This document shows, piece after piece, positions 8,024 to 15,184 of a DNA stretch of 25,029 nucleotides. The translations under genes were made by a program, and so were the position numbers. Source of the stretch: a virus; the IMG/VR virus record IMGVR_UViG_3300010883_000428, positions 1 through 25,029 of that record; one strand, 5' to 3'. The notes under the pieces were generated by a model. That model was given only the letters and a program-made list of their open reading frames with translations, made no database searches and was not told the DNA's origin. Positions within the stretch are counted from its first letter, which is position 1, and every line of letters begins with the position of its first letter.

Positions 8024-10737
8024 CCTGTGCCAACCTTAAACCGGGCGATTATTGCCCAGAAATTGACGCAAAAATAACGACCAGCCAAATCAATATCTGG
8101 AAGGTGGCCGATGAAGACCCAGATAGCGAGCAAGCCCGGTATGTTCAACTCTGGAAATCTAAGGTAGGCAATGCTGAGCCTCCGACGCAGAGAACGAGAC
8201 CTTTTTCAAGCGGCAACCGGGGCAGGAAATTAAGTTCAAGCTCACTTCGGAAGCCTTTGATTTCATTACCTACGATCCTAGTGGGGTCAGCCCTGAAACT
8301 AATTTTAGCAGGTTACGGTTTTACCCCCGGCCCCACATGCCCTTGTACTAAGCGTGCTCAGGAGATGGATGATAAAGGATTAGACTGGTGCCAGAATAAT
8401 GTTGATTTAATAGTATCTTGGATGAAAGAGAGTGCTGCTGAGATAAGTCTCTTTAATTCTATTCTTGCTAAATTTGCAGCCCGGTCTATTGTATTGCAAG
8501 CTATTGAACAAAGCATCCTAGACTACTTAGAGGGAGTACAGAAATATTCTGATTCTCTTACATGGGCTTACGGAGTTACTACTGTTCCCTCAAGATTCAA
8601 TGGTTACTTAGATACAACTCTCTCTTCTCTGAAAAAAGTAGGGTTTCCTGACCCGCAATTATTCATTGATGGTTGTAGAGAAAGTGAAGTTCCTACTTCG
8701 TTACACAAGTACAAAACAACTTGTAGAAATGAGACAGCAAGAACGTATGGCAATTGGGTTCTCTCAATGTGGGAACTCTACATTCAAAATCCTAATGCTG
8801 ATCGTTACGCTATCTTCCAAGATGATTTTGTATCATCAAAAAACCTTCGATTGTTTTTAGATTCTTGTCCGTACCCTAAAAACGGTTATTGGAATTGTTA
8901 CACTTTCTTACAAAACGAAAAGAAAAAACCTTCTGATCATACTCAAGGTTGGTATCCTTCAAATCAAAAAGGTTTGAGTGCAATCGGTTTAGTATTTGAT
9001 AGAGAAACTCTCCAAAAACTTTTGAGTAGTCCTTCATTTGTTAATCGACCTACTCATACAGGTAAGTGGTGGAGACTTGTAGACGTTCAAATTGGTAAAG
9101 CAATGAGAGAAGCAGACGTTAAAGAATACGTTTGTAATCCTAGTCTTGTAAATCACATCGGTCTGAAAAGTTCTATGGGGAATTCCAATTACAGAGCAAA
9201 TAGAAGTTTCAATGGAGAAGACTTTGACCTAAAAGAATTAATTGGAAAGGTGAAACATAGCTACGATCAAGAGGTTATTATCTCCCATGCTCCTAAGAAA
9301 TCTGCTGTTAAAAACGAGGTAAAAACTCCCACCAAAGCTACGAAGATCAGTCCTCCTGTTAAGAAGGTGGTAAAGAAAAACCTTAACATTGACGTTGTAA
9401 TACCCTCTCATAATTATGCACATTTTCTTCCAGAATGCCTTAATAGTGTACTTGAATCGTCTATTACTCCAGACTCAATTATTGTTGTTGATGATTCAAG
9501 CGACGACAACACACAAGAAGTAGTAGGCAAATATGCAGATCAAGGTGTTCAGTATGTTAGAGTCGAACACCGATCTACAATAAAAACTAGGCGTACTGGA
9601 TTTGATCTAGGAAAAGCAGAGTTTGTGATGTTTCTAGATGCGGATGATAAGCTAAGCAATAAGTATTTAGAGACAGGAATTAACTCGTTTGGAGAATCTG
9701 ATGGTGTAGCAAATTCTGATTTTCAATACTTTGGTCAGCACAACGGCACGCGAACACTTAATTTTGATGACCATAATATATTCTATCAAAACGCGATTCA
9801 TGCTGGATCGATTTATCGCCGTGCGGCATTGTCTCTTTCTCAGGCGATGGAAAGAGAAACCGATGACATTACACATGACGATTGGACAGTAGCAAAAGAA
9901 GTAATTCGTCACGGTTGGAAAGTTACAAAAAATCCTACACCTTATTTGTATCGACAACACGATGAATCAATGATCCAAACTATGAAGCACGACCGACTTG
10001 AACCTGGAGGGTATTATCGTGCAGCAAATTTAGCCCGCGAGCCAATTACTTTGTTTATTCCTCTTTCAGGAAGGCATTACACTTGGGGTCCATTGTCTGA
10101 ATTCCTTGACCGGCAAACACGCGACGGCATTCGGTTGATTCTTGCTAACACAAGCAACGATAAATTATTTAGTCATAATGTGCAACAATGGATTGCTGAT
10201 TCAAAGTACAATGATACTCGTTATATTCAACTTAATGTTGGGCAACGTTCTGGCATGGCAGATGAGGATCGACACGATCAGACCGTTTGTGCTGATGTCC
10301 GTGAGATAGTTGCCCGAATCTATACAAGAATGAGAATGGAAGTCACGACCGAATTTGTCTGGATCGTCGAGGACGACGTTATACCTCCCGACGATGCGTG
10401 TGATCGTTTATTGCAAGGAATGACTTTTGATTCTGCGTCAATTTCTGGTTCTTACCAATCCCGTTATCATGACCAATACGATGCTCAGACACTCAAGTTT
10501 GAACACTACAAAACACCTGGAGAAGGAGTTGTAAAAATTGGCTGCAACGGATTTGGTTGTGTAATCCTACGAAAGTCAATTCTTAACCAAGCACCAATTA
10601 CTAACATAGCCGACACATCTGATTATGATGTTAATTTTTATAAATGGCTGACCCGTCGCCCCTATCGAGCACTGATTGATTGGTCAGTAGAATGTGATCA
10701 TCTTATAAAAGATAGAAAAGATATAACACAGCTATGA
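8020..10737 (+). CDS. Triple-module glycosyltransferase (first about 87 residues may belong to another gene)
   Basis: As one open frame this encodes 905 residues. Residues about 88-145 form a small Cys module (CPCTKRAQEMDDKGLDWC) that I have met ahead of GT-like proteins. Three GT-A-like modules follow: about 182-410 with FQDDF, about 456-660 with a clear GT2 pattern (VVIPSHNYAHFLPEC, VVDDSSDDN, FLDADD), and about 674-890 with WIVEDDV. A Lys/Pro linker lies at about 425-452. Such enzymes move sugars from nucleotide-sugar donors to an acceptor, unknown here. The first 50 or so residues look real, but residues about 53-87 are Arg/Ser-rich and unlike protein, while the -1 frame looks coding there. 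The GT may therefore start at TTG 8257 or GTG 8281. It overlaps the previous stop as ATGA and the next start likewise. Confidence 0.8.
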   Translation: MTCANLKPGDYCPEIDAKITTSQINIWKVADEDPDSEQARYVQLWKSKVGNAEPPTQRTRPFSSGNRGRKLSSSSLRKPLISLPTILVGSALKLILAGYGFTPGPTCPCTKRAQEMDDKGLDWCQNNVDLIVSWMKESAAEISLFNSILAKFAARSIVLQAIEQSILDYLEGVQKYSDSLTWAYGVTTVPSRFNGYLDTTLSSLKKVGFPDPQLFIDGCRESEVPTSLHKYKTTCRNETARTYGNWVLSMWELYIQNPNADRYAIFQDDFVSSKNLRLFLDSCPYPKNGYWNCYTFLQNEKKKPSDHTQGWYPSNQKGLSAIGLVFDRETLQKLLSSPSFVNRPTHTGKWWRLVDVQIGKAMREADVKEYVCNPSLVNHIGLKSSMGNSNYRANRSFNGEDFDLKELIGKVKHSYDQEVIISHAPKKSAVKNEVKTPTKATKISPPVKKVVKKNLNIDVVIPSHNYAHFLPECLNSVLESSITPDSIIVVDDSSDDNTQEVVGKYADQGVQYVRVEHRSTIKTRRTGFDLGKAEFVMFLDADDKLSNKYLETGINSFGESDGVANSDFQYFGQHNGTRTLNFDDHNIFYQNAIHAGSIYRRAALSLSQAMERETDDITHDDWTVAKEVIRHGWKVTKNPTPYLYRQHDESMIQTMKHDRLEPGGYYRAANLAREPITLFIPLSGRHYTWGPLSEFLDRQTRDGIRLILANTSNDKLFSHNVQQWIADSKYNDTRYIQLNVGQRSGMADEDRHDQTVCADVREIVARIYTRMRMEVTTEFVWIVEDDVIPPDDACDRLLQGMTFDSASISGSYQSRYHDQYDAQTLKFEHYKTPGEGVVKIGCNGFGCVILRKSILNQAPITNIADTSDYDVNFYKWLTRRPYRALIDWSVECDHLIKDRKDITQL
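8178..8351 (+). other. Coding-like -1 frame continuation of the short gene that starts at 8020
   Basis: This frame is open from after TGA 8175-8177 to TAA 8349-8351. It reads QPGQEIKFKLTSEAFDFITY and then a segment ending RFYPRPHMPLY, with a balanced composition, whereas the frame of the 905-residue protein is Arg/Ser-rich here. No ATG, GTG or TTG lies in its first part. The natural reading is a small protein of about 110 residues starting at 8020 (MTCANLKPGDYCPEID), shifting -1 near T TTT TCA at 8202-8208, and ending at 8351, overlapping the true GT start. A single lost T in the run at 8202-8206, as mutation or sequence error, would explain it equally well. Confidence 0.6.
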
Positions 10738-11105
10738 GTAAAGAGATTAAAGAAGAGCCTAAACTGCCCCCGCCAATTACACAGGCGTTTAACTTTGCAT
10801 CGTCTATGGCTAAGTTTGTTAAGAGCGGTTTGAAGTTCACATCCAAAGCAGTCTATTCTAATAGATTAGCAATGTGTACTTATTGCGATAAGCTTAGACA
10901 TTCTGATGGGAGATGCTCCGAATGTGGATGCTACGTGGAGGCTAAAGCAGAGATATCATCTGAAGCCTGCCCCTTAGGTAAATGGCCTGCTGTTAAAGAG
11001 GGGAAGACACTTAGAAGAGTAGGTAAGAAAGTAGGTACAGGTAAAGCGGTTGGTTCTGAAGTAAAAAAAGGAAAATGCGGGTCTTGCAATCGAAAGAGAA
11101 AGTAG
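10734..11105 (+). CDS. Small Cys-cluster (putative zinc ribbon) protein next to the glycosyltransferase
   Basis: A 123-residue basic protein whose start overlaps the GT stop as ATGA. Residues 48-84 carry CTYC, a spaced CSECGC and ACPLGKWP, giving C48, C51, C61, C64, C66 and C79. This is the pattern of a small family I know from phage and bacterial glycosylation neighbourhoods (similar to DUF6171-type proteins), usually of unknown function. A second CxxC is at the C-terminus (KCGSCNRKRK) after a Lys/Gly-rich tail. Tight coupling to the GT suggests a joint role, for example protein or nucleic-acid binding. No enzymatic motif is visible. A promoter -35 element overlaps its last codons. Confidence 0.75.
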   Translation: MSKEIKEEPKLPPPITQAFNFASSMAKFVKSGLKFTSKAVYSNRLAMCTYCDKLRHSDGRCSECGCYVEAKAEISSEACPLGKWPAVKEGKTLRRVGKKVGTGKAVGSEVKKGKCGSCNRKRK

Positions 11106-11112
11106 GTATAAT
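11084..11112 (+). promoter_or_regulatory. Sigma70-like promoter TTGCAA-N17-TATAAT
   Basis: TTGCAA at 11084-11089 and TATAAT at 11107-11112 are separated by 17 bases. Initiation would be near 11119. It lies at the end of the small Cys gene and would serve the non-coding patch and the HNH gene. The -10 box is shared with the left arm of the next hairpin. Confidence 0.6.
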
Positions 11113-11142
11113 AGGTTAGTTGAGAAGGCTAATCTATTTTTT
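11110..11142 (+). terminator. Intrinsic terminator whose left arm overlaps the -10 box
   Basis: AATAGGTTAG (11110-11119) pairs with CTAATCTATT (11129-11138) in a 10-bp stem with one G-U pair, a 9-base loop and a T run at 11137-11142. RNA arriving from the upstream GT genes can form it. RNA started at about 11119 from the overlapping promoter lacks the left arm and would escape. Confidence 0.65.
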
Positions 11143-11288
11143 ACCTTATTGGCATGGTAACTCCTTCCGTTATCTCTTTGTTTTTAATTGGGCTACGAGC
11201 GGTTAATAGTATCGCCATGAGGTCGCGTCCCAATCTTTTCGAGTTAAAAATCCGTGCTTCGGAGAAATACCGGAGAAGAATGAAAAAA

Positions 11289-11304
11289 GTGCACACGCTT
11301 GCAC
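11289..11304 (+). promoter_or_regulatory. 16-bp palindromic site, copy 2 (GTGCACACGCTTGCAC)
   Basis: It is identical to copy 5. It is flanked by six A before and five T after, so that AAAAAGTGCA and TGCACTTTTT make a 10-bp stem around a 6-base loop. In addition to a protein site it could act as a terminator in either direction. It lies about 170 bases downstream of the predicted start at 11119. Confidence 0.7.
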
Positions 11305-11348
11305 TTTTTCAGAAAGCGGTATTTTCACAAAGATAAAAATGCCTGTAA

Positions 11349-11375
11349 CTTCCTTTATATTTTGCATAAAGGGAG
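11349..11375 (+). other. Hairpin without T tract upstream of the HNH gene
   Basis: CTTCCTTTAT (11349-11358) pairs with ATAAAGGGAG (11366-11375): ten pairs with one G-U, loop ATTTTGC. No T run follows, so it is more likely an RNA structure in a leader than a terminator. Function is unknown. Confidence 0.45.
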
Positions 11376-11385
11376 GACCGTCACG

Positions 11386-11414
11386 TATACACATAAATTA
11401 CATATACACATAAA
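11386..11414 (+). repeat. Two direct copies of TATACACATAAA, 17-bp period
   Basis: The 12-base unit occurs at 11386-11397 and 11403-11414, followed by an AT-rich run up to the HNH start. It may be a local duplication or a binding site pair upstream of the HNH gene. Confidence 0.6.
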
Positions 11415-11431
11415 ATATATAAAAAGAGCAA

Positions 11432-12163
11432 ATGAGAATTAGTAAAGAGCGAAAAACCCAGAGAAAAATTGCTTCCGATTATTTGGTTGAGATTGCCACA
11501 GAATATAAGTTCTACATCAATTCTAGGGCGGGGACTCAAGGACAGTTGAGAGCAGAGGTACGAGATTCCTTTGAACCTTTCAAGGAAATTTTAGAGGCTA
11601 TTTTCAAGGTTCCGTTATCTGAGGTGATGCCGCTGGTGGTAGCCAGAACACAGCACTTATTTCCCTTACAGCGTACTTTCAAGAGGGAGAAAAAAGTCTG
11701 TTCTGCCACCACTTTTTTGAAGAGAGCGAGAAAAAAGAAGGTGAGAAAAAAGAGGCGGGGAAGCCGGATTAAGGTACGAAGTTCTAAATATGATAAGTAC
11801 CTGAAAAGCTCGTTATGGCGGAAAATAATACGCCCGAGAGTGTTAAAACGGGATAGTAACAAATGTCAAATTTGCGGAGAAATACCTAAAAAAAGTTACC
11901 TTTGCGTCCATCATATCTGCTATAATAAAGAGGTTATGGCAGGGGAAGACGATACCCAGTTAATCACTTTATGTAAGAGACACCATACACAAATTGAATT
12001 CGAGAAGGGTAAGAGGTTGGAAAGTGGAGGCCGGAGCAAGAGACGGAAAAGGTCAACTGAGGAAGTCCAAGTAGCCCTTCTGAGATATCTGGATAGGAAA
12101 ACATCCTACGGTCTGCCCTACGCTGAGAGACAGAAAATAAAACATAGAATACTAAAAGATTGA
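11432..12163 (+). CDS. HNH endonuclease (probable homing-type)
   Basis: This 243-residue, very basic protein cuts DNA through an HNH (beta-beta-alpha metal) domain at about residues 122-195. Zinc-knuckle Cys pairs are C145/C148 and C181 with H184/H185. The catalytic-type H160/H161 (CVHHICYN) and the downstream TLCKRHH motif are present, so the nuclease looks intact. The N-terminal 100 residues are helical and then Lys/Arg-rich (KKKVRKKRRGSR), fit for DNA binding. ATG 11432 has only a weak ribosome site (AAGAG). It stands alone behind a 300-base non-coding patch, between two GT blocks, which is typical for a free-standing homing endonuclease. It is unlikely to be the packaging-associated HNH because no terminase genes are nearby. 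Confidence 0.88.
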   Translation: MRISKERKTQRKIASDYLVEIATEYKFYINSRAGTQGQLRAEVRDSFEPFKEILEAIFKVPLSEVMPLVVARTQHLFPLQRTFKREKKVCSATTFLKRARKKKVRKKRRGSRIKVRSSKYDKYLKSSLWRKIIRPRVLKRDSNKCQICGEIPKKSYLCVHHICYNKEVMAGEDDTQLITLCKRHHTQIEFEKGKRLESGGRSKRRKRSTEEVQVALLRYLDRKTSYGLPYAERQKIKHRILKD

Positions 12164-12187
12164 AGCATGGAGAGAGGAAGGTAAGAG

Positions 12188-12757
12188 ATGAGATTATTTA
12201 AGTTAGTATGCACCCGAGCAATCACTATTCAGCAACAAGCCCATTTATATGAGACCTGGAAGAAGCAGATAGAAGGTACAGATATTGAGGGGGCTAAGTT
12301 ATTAGTTATAGATCGTATGGATATTATCCCCTTAGATGATGGGCCGGATCTCGACAAGATGGCAGACGCCTTAACAATTTTAAACAATACAGGGCACGTT
12401 GATGCTGCTAATCTATTGCTACAGATCATGAGTCAATGCCAAGACCGCAGGCCCGACCTTGGTATGGTAGATGTGCCCGAGGCAGGTGCACCTATTACGC
12501 TGGACTCATTGGAGGGCGTTGAATGGGATACAGAGGATGGGAGTCTCAAACGAATAGGTGGGTTAGCTGCTGCAAGTTCTGATACAGCAACAGCCATAAC
12601 GGATATGGATGATTTAAGTGATGAAGAGTGCACACGTTTGCACCCGATTTCAAAGAGCCGTGTTTCGTTGACAGCTATTTCTCATGGGGTGGAGACAGCC
12701 ATAGATGAGATTAGAGATCGTCATAGCAGAGATAGCAGCGAAGGGAAAAAGATGTAA
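12188..12757 (+). CDS. Unknown acidic phage protein
   Basis: A 189-residue protein with a good ribosome site (GAGGAAGG ending about 12181) before ATG 12188. The first 95 residues are helical (QQAHLYETWKKQ, then ALTILNNTGHVDAANLLLQI). Residues 95-150 are acidic and low in structure, and the end is charged. I recognise no family or catalytic motif. The coding sequence contains one copy of the 16-bp palindrome at 12628-12643 (codons for ECTRLH). It may be cotranscribed with the MptE-like gene 53 bases downstream. Confidence 0.7.
   Translation: MRLFKLVCTRAITIQQQAHLYETWKKQIEGTDIEGAKLLVIDRMDIIPLDDGPDLDKMADALTILNNTGHVDAANLLLQIMSQCQDRRPDLGMVDVPEAGAPITLDSLEGVEWDTEDGSLKRIGGLAAASSDTATAITDMDDLSDEECTRLHPISKSRVSLTAISHGVETAIDEIRDRHSRDSSEGKKM
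12628..12643 (+). promoter_or_regulatory. 16-bp palindromic site, copy 3 (GTGCACACGTTTGCAC), inside a gene
   Basis: It is identical to copy 4. It lies in coding sequence and starts at a third codon position, reading E-C-T-R-L-H. Copy 5 is also inside a gene but starts at a first codon position and reads V-H-T-L-A-Q, so the DNA and not the protein is what is kept. Confidence 0.65.
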
Positions 12758-12810
12758 CGCTCACTAAGACCCCTAAAGGACTTGAAATAACAGACGTTGA
12801 GGATATTTAG

Positions 12811-13734
12811 ATGGCAGTATTGAAAGCTTTTTCATTAGCAGATACTTATCGAGGGGCCTCGGCCTTTTTAGTTTGTTGCGGTCCCTCGCTTAAATCCCAG
12901 CCGACCAAACGGTTGTTGGAGCGGGGCATATTGTCTATGGGCATCAATAACGTATCCTCTGTAGTTAAAACAAATATGTGGATATGTGGAGATACTCCCG
13001 GTCATTTCTGTGACACCATTTTTAAAGACCCTTCCATTCAGAAGTTTATACCGGAGGGGCGGTTACATGAAAGATTTAGAGTACGCAACGCAAAGAAAGA
13101 ACTTGTGTCAGGAGGTAAGGTTTCAATGGTCCCTCATGTTTTCTCTTATCCCGTTGGAGAATACTTTTGCCCCGCGACTTTCATATCTGAGAAAGTATGT
13201 ACGTGGGGAAATGCAGATAATGTAACAGGGAAAGATGGACACCGGGGAGGCCGATCCACTATGTTATCTGCTATTAAGATGCTCTATGTTTTAGGGATTA
13301 GAAAGATCTATTTGCTGGGAGCCGACTTCAGTATGACCGGGAAAGATGCTTACGCTTTTCCTCAAGGCAAGGATGAGAAATCAAAGGCCCATAGCAATAA
13401 GCTATTTAAGATTTTGAATGAACGGTTTCCTATGTTGCTTCCTTATTTCAAGGATGCGGGATTGGAGATCTTTAATTGTACTCCGAATAGCCATTTAACG
13501 TCCTTTCCGTCAATGTCTTTTGAGGATGCTTTAATTGAGATGAAACGCAAATTACCCCTTTACGTAGATACTGCTGGAATGTATAATACAGTTAAGCCTG
13601 AGTACTCTAGGAAAATACCTGCTCCTAATCGAGGGGGTGGTCTTGTTGGACACCCTCCAAATATTCCTTTTGGAGTGGAGGATACTCGTGTAGCCAATAA
13701 AGCCCAGAAAGTGAAAAAGTTTAGCAGGAAGTGA
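12811..13734 (+). CDS. MptE-like / DUF115-like Rossmann protein, probably linked to glycosylation
   Basis: A 307-residue protein with GAGGAT upstream of ATG 12811. The N-terminal FLVCCGPSLKS (about 19-29) followed by MGINNVSS (about 43-50), then the SAIKMLYVLGIRKIYLLGADFS block (about 152-174), match the pattern of the DUF115/MptE-like family (GGGPSL, xxxN and GxDxS signatures). Members include a pterin diphosphokinase in archaea and proteins tied to flagellin and surface glycosylation in bacteria. In this setting, beside two GT genes, a sugar-transfer or sugar-nucleotide role is more likely than pterin synthesis. That is an inference. The C-terminal 40 residues are a Pro/Gly/Lys tail. Confidence 0.72.
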   Translation: MAVLKAFSLADTYRGASAFLVCCGPSLKSQPTKRLLERGILSMGINNVSSVVKTNMWICGDTPGHFCDTIFKDPSIQKFIPEGRLHERFRVRNAKKELVSGGKVSMVPHVFSYPVGEYFCPATFISEKVCTWGNADNVTGKDGHRGGRSTMLSAIKMLYVLGIRKIYLLGADFSMTGKDAYAFPQGKDEKSKAHSNKLFKILNERFPMLLPYFKDAGLEIFNCTPNSHLTSFPSMSFEDALIEMKRKLPLYVDTAGMYNTVKPEYSRKIPAPNRGGGLVGHPPNIPFGVEDTRVANKAQKVKKFSRK

Positions 13735-13744
13735 CCGTTGACTC

Positions 13745-14434
13745 ATGAAGAGAATTACGTTAATTACTCCGACCGTAGACAGGCCCGAAGCGTTTGCTTT
13801 ATGTGAAGAGTGGATACTTCGGCAGACTTTTGAAGGACACATTCAGTGGATAGTTGCAGACGGGGGCAAGGATGCAATCGAGTGCACTTTGAATCAAGAC
13901 CATATCAGAATTCCTTATACTAAAGATAAGAACTCCAGCCTGTGCCTTAACCTTCTGACAGCTCTGGAGTATGTTGAACACGACAAGGTTCTCTTTATTG
14001 AGGACGACGATTGGTATCACGAAGACTATTTGAATTTTCAATACGAAAACTTAAAAGATGTAATTTTGTTTGGAGAGCAACACGCAAAATACTATAACGT
14101 CAATACCCAGAAGCAGCATGTGGTAGGAAATTCTACTCACGCTTCTCTGTGCCAGACCGGAATCACTGATAAGATGCTGCCTCTTTTAAAGAAGATTTTA
14201 AAGGCATCTGTTACCGGCTTTATTGATATTAAGATGTGGAGTGCTCAAGTCAAGAAAAGACTCGCACCGGACAGTAATTATTGTGTGGGGATGAAAGGTC
14301 TTCCCGGCACCAAAGGGATAGGCATAGGCCATAGAAACACCTTCGGGGTGGATGATCCTAATTGGGAGACCCTAGAGAAGTGGATCGGGAAAGACGCTGA
14401 GAAGTATAAGAAATATCTAGGAAACAGATCGTGA
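13745..14434 (+). CDS. Glycosyltransferase, GT-A fold (GT2-like)
   Basis: A 229-residue protein starting with the GT2-like strand RITLITPTVDRPEAF, a WIVADGG second strand, and a metal-binding acidic motif FIEDDDW at about residues 84-90, all in the usual order. It is short, so it is a bare catalytic domain with no membrane segment, acting in the cytoplasm. ATG 13745 lies 10 bases after the MptE-like stop. The AGGAAG site is rather far (13 bases), so coupling to the previous gene is likely. The stop overlaps the next start as GTGA. Sugar and acceptor cannot be told. Confidence 0.82.
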   Translation: MKRITLITPTVDRPEAFALCEEWILRQTFEGHIQWIVADGGKDAIECTLNQDHIRIPYTKDKNSSLCLNLLTALEYVEHDKVLFIEDDDWYHEDYLNFQYENLKDVILFGEQHAKYYNVNTQKQHVVGNSTHASLCQTGITDKMLPLLKKILKASVTGFIDIKMWSAQVKKRLAPDSNYCVGMKGLPGTKGIGIGHRNTFGVDDPNWETLEKWIGKDAEKYKKYLGNRS

Positions 14435-15159
14435 ATTCTCATTTAGCTATTGTTACTTACTGCCCTGATCCTGCGATGGAGGGCACAAACAGGTTGATGA
14501 TTTGTTTGAAGTCTTTGAAGGAAGTAAATTTTGACTTAGACAAGGTAGTAATAATAGACGACGGCTCCCCTACTGATGTGCATTTAATTTACGCTATGGG
14601 GCTAGGTGTTGAGATAATAAGGCGTCCTCATAATGGAGGAGTTTGTAGAGCCAAGAACACTGCGATACTGGCTCTTTTGGAGAGAGGAACTGAGTTCGGT
14701 TTTATTGCTGAAGACGACACTCTCTTTAAAGATTCATTTTGGCACATTCAGTATGAAGTAGCTTATCAGAACACTCTGATACCTCATTTTTCTTGGGCTT
14801 GGGATGATGACCCTGGCGGAATGAGAAAAGAAACAGTCTATAGAAATAATTATTATGTAACGAAGACCAGCCGACTTAATGGAGTGCTACTAACATTCAC
14901 ACCGGAGATGATTGAGCAGGTGGGTGGGTTTAAGATTCTTCCTGCAAAGTGGGGCCATACTCACACCAATTGGACTAATAGAATTCTGAAGGCCGGTATA
15001 ATACCTTGTTACTCTGACATACTGGATTCTAATAAGTATATTGGTATGAATAAGGGTTCTAGACATTCTGCTATTACCGGAATGGAGAAGCGGTGCATGA
15101 AAGTGCAAAATCAAGCTTATGCTAAGGCAGATGAGATTTATTGTCCTTTATTAGATTAG
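14431..15159 (+). CDS. Glycosyltransferase family 2-like protein
   Basis: A 242-residue protein with GTG start 14431 overlapping the previous stop, and AGGAAA upstream. Classic GT2 order: LAIVTYCPDPAMEGTNRL, VVIIDDGSPTD (about 38-48), RRPHNGGVCRAKNTAI (about 64-79) and the donor/metal motif FIAEDDTLF (about 91-99). The later FSWAWDDDPGG and the VGGFKILP segment resemble acceptor-side elements of GT2 enzymes. No membrane helix is present, so it is a soluble cytoplasmic enzyme. Its stop TAG shares its last base with the next 16-bp palindromic site. It forms an operon-like row with the MptE-like and preceding GT genes. Confidence 0.88.
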   Translation: MNSHLAIVTYCPDPAMEGTNRLMICLKSLKEVNFDLDKVVIIDDGSPTDVHLIYAMGLGVEIIRRPHNGGVCRAKNTAILALLERGTEFGFIAEDDTLFKDSFWHIQYEVAYQNTLIPHFSWAWDDDPGGMRKETVYRNNYYVTKTSRLNGVLLTFTPEMIEQVGGFKILPAKWGHTHTNWTNRILKAGIIPCYSDILDSNKYIGMNKGSRHSAITGMEKRCMKVQNQAYAKADEIYCPLLD

Positions 15160-15174
15160 TGCACACGTTTGCAC
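15159..15174 (+). promoter_or_regulatory. 16-bp palindromic site, copy 4 (GTGCACACGTTTGCAC)
   Basis: It begins on the last base of the GT stop codon and ends directly against GGAGAT, the ribosome site of the tail hub-like gene (ATG 15185). A protein bound here on DNA could block elongation. As RNA the short hairpin would sit next to the ribosome site. Confidence 0.7.
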
Positions 15175-15184
15175 GGAGATTATA

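Larger units (their letters stand above)
11143..11431 (+). other. Non-coding patch before the HNH gene
   Basis: I see no convincing gene here. A 60-codon open frame at 11154-11336 has no ribosome site and an unlikely composition. The stretch holds one 16-bp palindromic site, a hairpin at 11349-11375 and a 12-base direct repeat. The GC-richer part 11190-11280 has short possible stems (for example TCCG-TGCTT-CGGA) and looked like a structured RNA, but I could not fold it as a tRNA or known RNA. Confidence 0.5.

Noticed and set aside
11190-11285. tRNA-like region (TTCGA string and short stems)
   Set aside because: I could not fit an acceptor stem, anticodon arm and T arm together, so it is not a tRNA by eye.
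11154-11336. 60-codon open frame in the non-coding patch
   Set aside because: No ribosome site, unlikely composition, and it runs through the palindromic site with its A/T flanks. Nothing supports translation.
13785-13800. Possible degenerate palindrome copy (AAGCGTTTGC core)
   Set aside because: Only the centre matches. Both outer arms are absent.
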